DNA from: JAGTVG01 sp964389805
Lineage (GTDB): Bacteria > Bacteroidota > Bacteroidia > Cytophagales > Cyclobacteriaceae
Direction: 5' to 3'
Assembly: GCA_964389805.1 (NCBI GenBank)
Contig: CAYMFU010000058.1
Location: 1-26,055, forward strand
Length of the DNA stretch: 26,055 nt
The position numbers and the translations under genes were made by a program. Positions 25,537 through 26,055 of the stretch are shown in pieces (the stretch's first letter is position 1; every line of letters begins with the position of its first letter). Under the pieces are notes generated by a model. It was not told where the DNA came from and made no database searches. It was given only the letters and a program-made list of their open reading frames with translations.

Positions 25537-26055
25537 TTAAATGTGTGAAGCAAGTTTTAATCCTTTCACTCCAACATCAATCTTTGTAATATGCCATCTA
25601 CCTAAATTAGCAATAAACAATTGATCGAAGTTTTTGCCGCCAAAAGCGGTGTTGGTTGGATTAGAAAGCGTATGTGCTTCCCAGTCCTCAACAAAAACGG
25701 TTATCATACGTTCAGGTGTTACTTTATAGATTGAATTTGGTGTGTAACACGACACATAAAGGTTTTCTTCATCATCAAATGAAATTCCATCAGGGATTGT
25801 TTTGGGCAGTGTACAATAAACCTCCCGGGTTCCTGGACTTCCATCGGGATTGATTGCAATACGCTCGATTCCAGGAAGGAATGAGGACACTATATACAGA
25901 TGGGTTTCTCCTTTACCCAATGCTATTCCATTGGCAAATTCAAATAGTTCATCACTCCATACCTCTCCTAAACCATTTGTATCATATTTTATTACTTTGC
26001 CAAGCTTCTCCTTGAATTCACCACTCTCTGAAACATAGAGATTACCTTTTCTGTC
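25537..26055 (-). CDS. SMP-30/gluconolactonase family protein, C-terminal part (cut by window edge)
   Basis: The visible 172 codons run from the right window edge to TAA at 25537; the frame is open across 25921-26055, so no internal start is needed. Conserved elements of the six-bladed SMP-30/gluconolactonase/LRE propeller are present. FANGIAL carries the metal-binding Asn, then IPDGISFDDEENLYVSCY the metal-binding Asp and the following blade, and NPTNTAFGGKNFDQLFIANL is the typical last blade. The family hydrolyses sugar lactones to aldonates, using a divalent cation. The end is complete; about half the protein, including any signal peptide, lies outside the window. It is the first visible gene of a minus-strand unit with the dehydrogenase and two glycosidase-like lipoproteins. 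Related propellers can have other lactone or non-enzymatic roles. Confidence 0.88.
   Translation of the reverse strand, partial: DRKGNLYVSESGEFKEKLGKVIKYDTNGLGEVWSDELFEFANGIALGKGETHLYIVSSFLPGIERIAINPDGSPGTREVYCTLPKTIPDGISFDDEENLYVSCYTPNSIYKVTPERMITVFVEDWEAHTLSNPTNTAFGGKNFDQLFIANLGRWHITKIDVGVKGLKLASHI

Noticed and set aside
25918..25920. TTG as start codon of a short SMP-30-like protein
   Set aside because: The frame continues open to the window edge and encodes the family motif FANGIAL across this point.
7571..26055. A complete SusC/SusD polysaccharide utilisation locus
   Set aside because: No TonB-dependent receptor or SusD-like gene is present in the window; only glycosidases, accessory and oxidative enzymes are seen.

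Overview
The window looks like chromosomal DNA of a member of the Bacteroidota, probably a free-living or marine glycan degrader. The pointers are an AT-rich genome, genes without clear Shine-Dalgarno sites, promoter-like TAnnTTTG boxes, outer-membrane lipoproteins, a VCBS/ASPIC-UnbV lipoprotein coupled to a glycosidase, and GH92, GH38 and an ECF sigma factor close together. No tRNA, rRNA, CRISPR array, insertion sequence or phage gene was seen.

Left part (1-5118): housekeeping and unrelated genes. These are the start of a FabG-type reductase (minus strand, cut by the window edge), a divergent dihydrolipoyl dehydrogenase (plus), and then, all on the minus strand, a PhoPQ/PqaA-like alpha/beta-hydrolase lipoprotein and a TetR regulator with an isoprenylcysteine-methyltransferase-like membrane protein. 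The TetR gene has a clear operator-like palindrome just upstream.

Middle (5119-7570): a 680-base gene-poor stretch holds the decayed first codons of a class III nucleotide cyclase and two perfect inverted repeats. A GntR/UTRA regulator, an ECF sigma factor with no recognisable anti-sigma partner, and a 54-codon small ORF follow. The gntR and sigma promoters share a near-identical 15-base element.

Right part (7571-26055): a dense carbohydrate locus of alternating transcription blocks. Plus: GH92 alpha-mannosidase and VCBS/ASPIC lipoprotein. Minus: GH38 alpha-mannosidase and a secreted protein of unknown function. Plus: a mannonate-dehydratase-like TIM-barrel protein and a cytosolic solute-binding-protein-like protein. 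Minus: SMP-30/gluconolactonase (cut by the right edge), a short-chain dehydrogenase and two tandem paralogous 767-residue lipoproteins resembling six-hairpin glycosidases. Neighbouring genes within blocks overlap by ATGA or lie 1-11 bases apart, and the two convergent junctions leave 1 base or overlap by 4.

Working model (inference): extracellular or periplasmic mannosidases and the paired unknown glycosidases release mannose-type sugars. The dehydrogenase, lactonase and dehydratase-like protein could then oxidise the aldose to lactone, aldonate and 2-keto-3-deoxy-aldonate. The dehydratase-like protein has lost residues expected for mannonate dehydratase, so its real substrate or reaction is open. 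No SusC/SusD pair is in the window; one may lie beyond the right edge.
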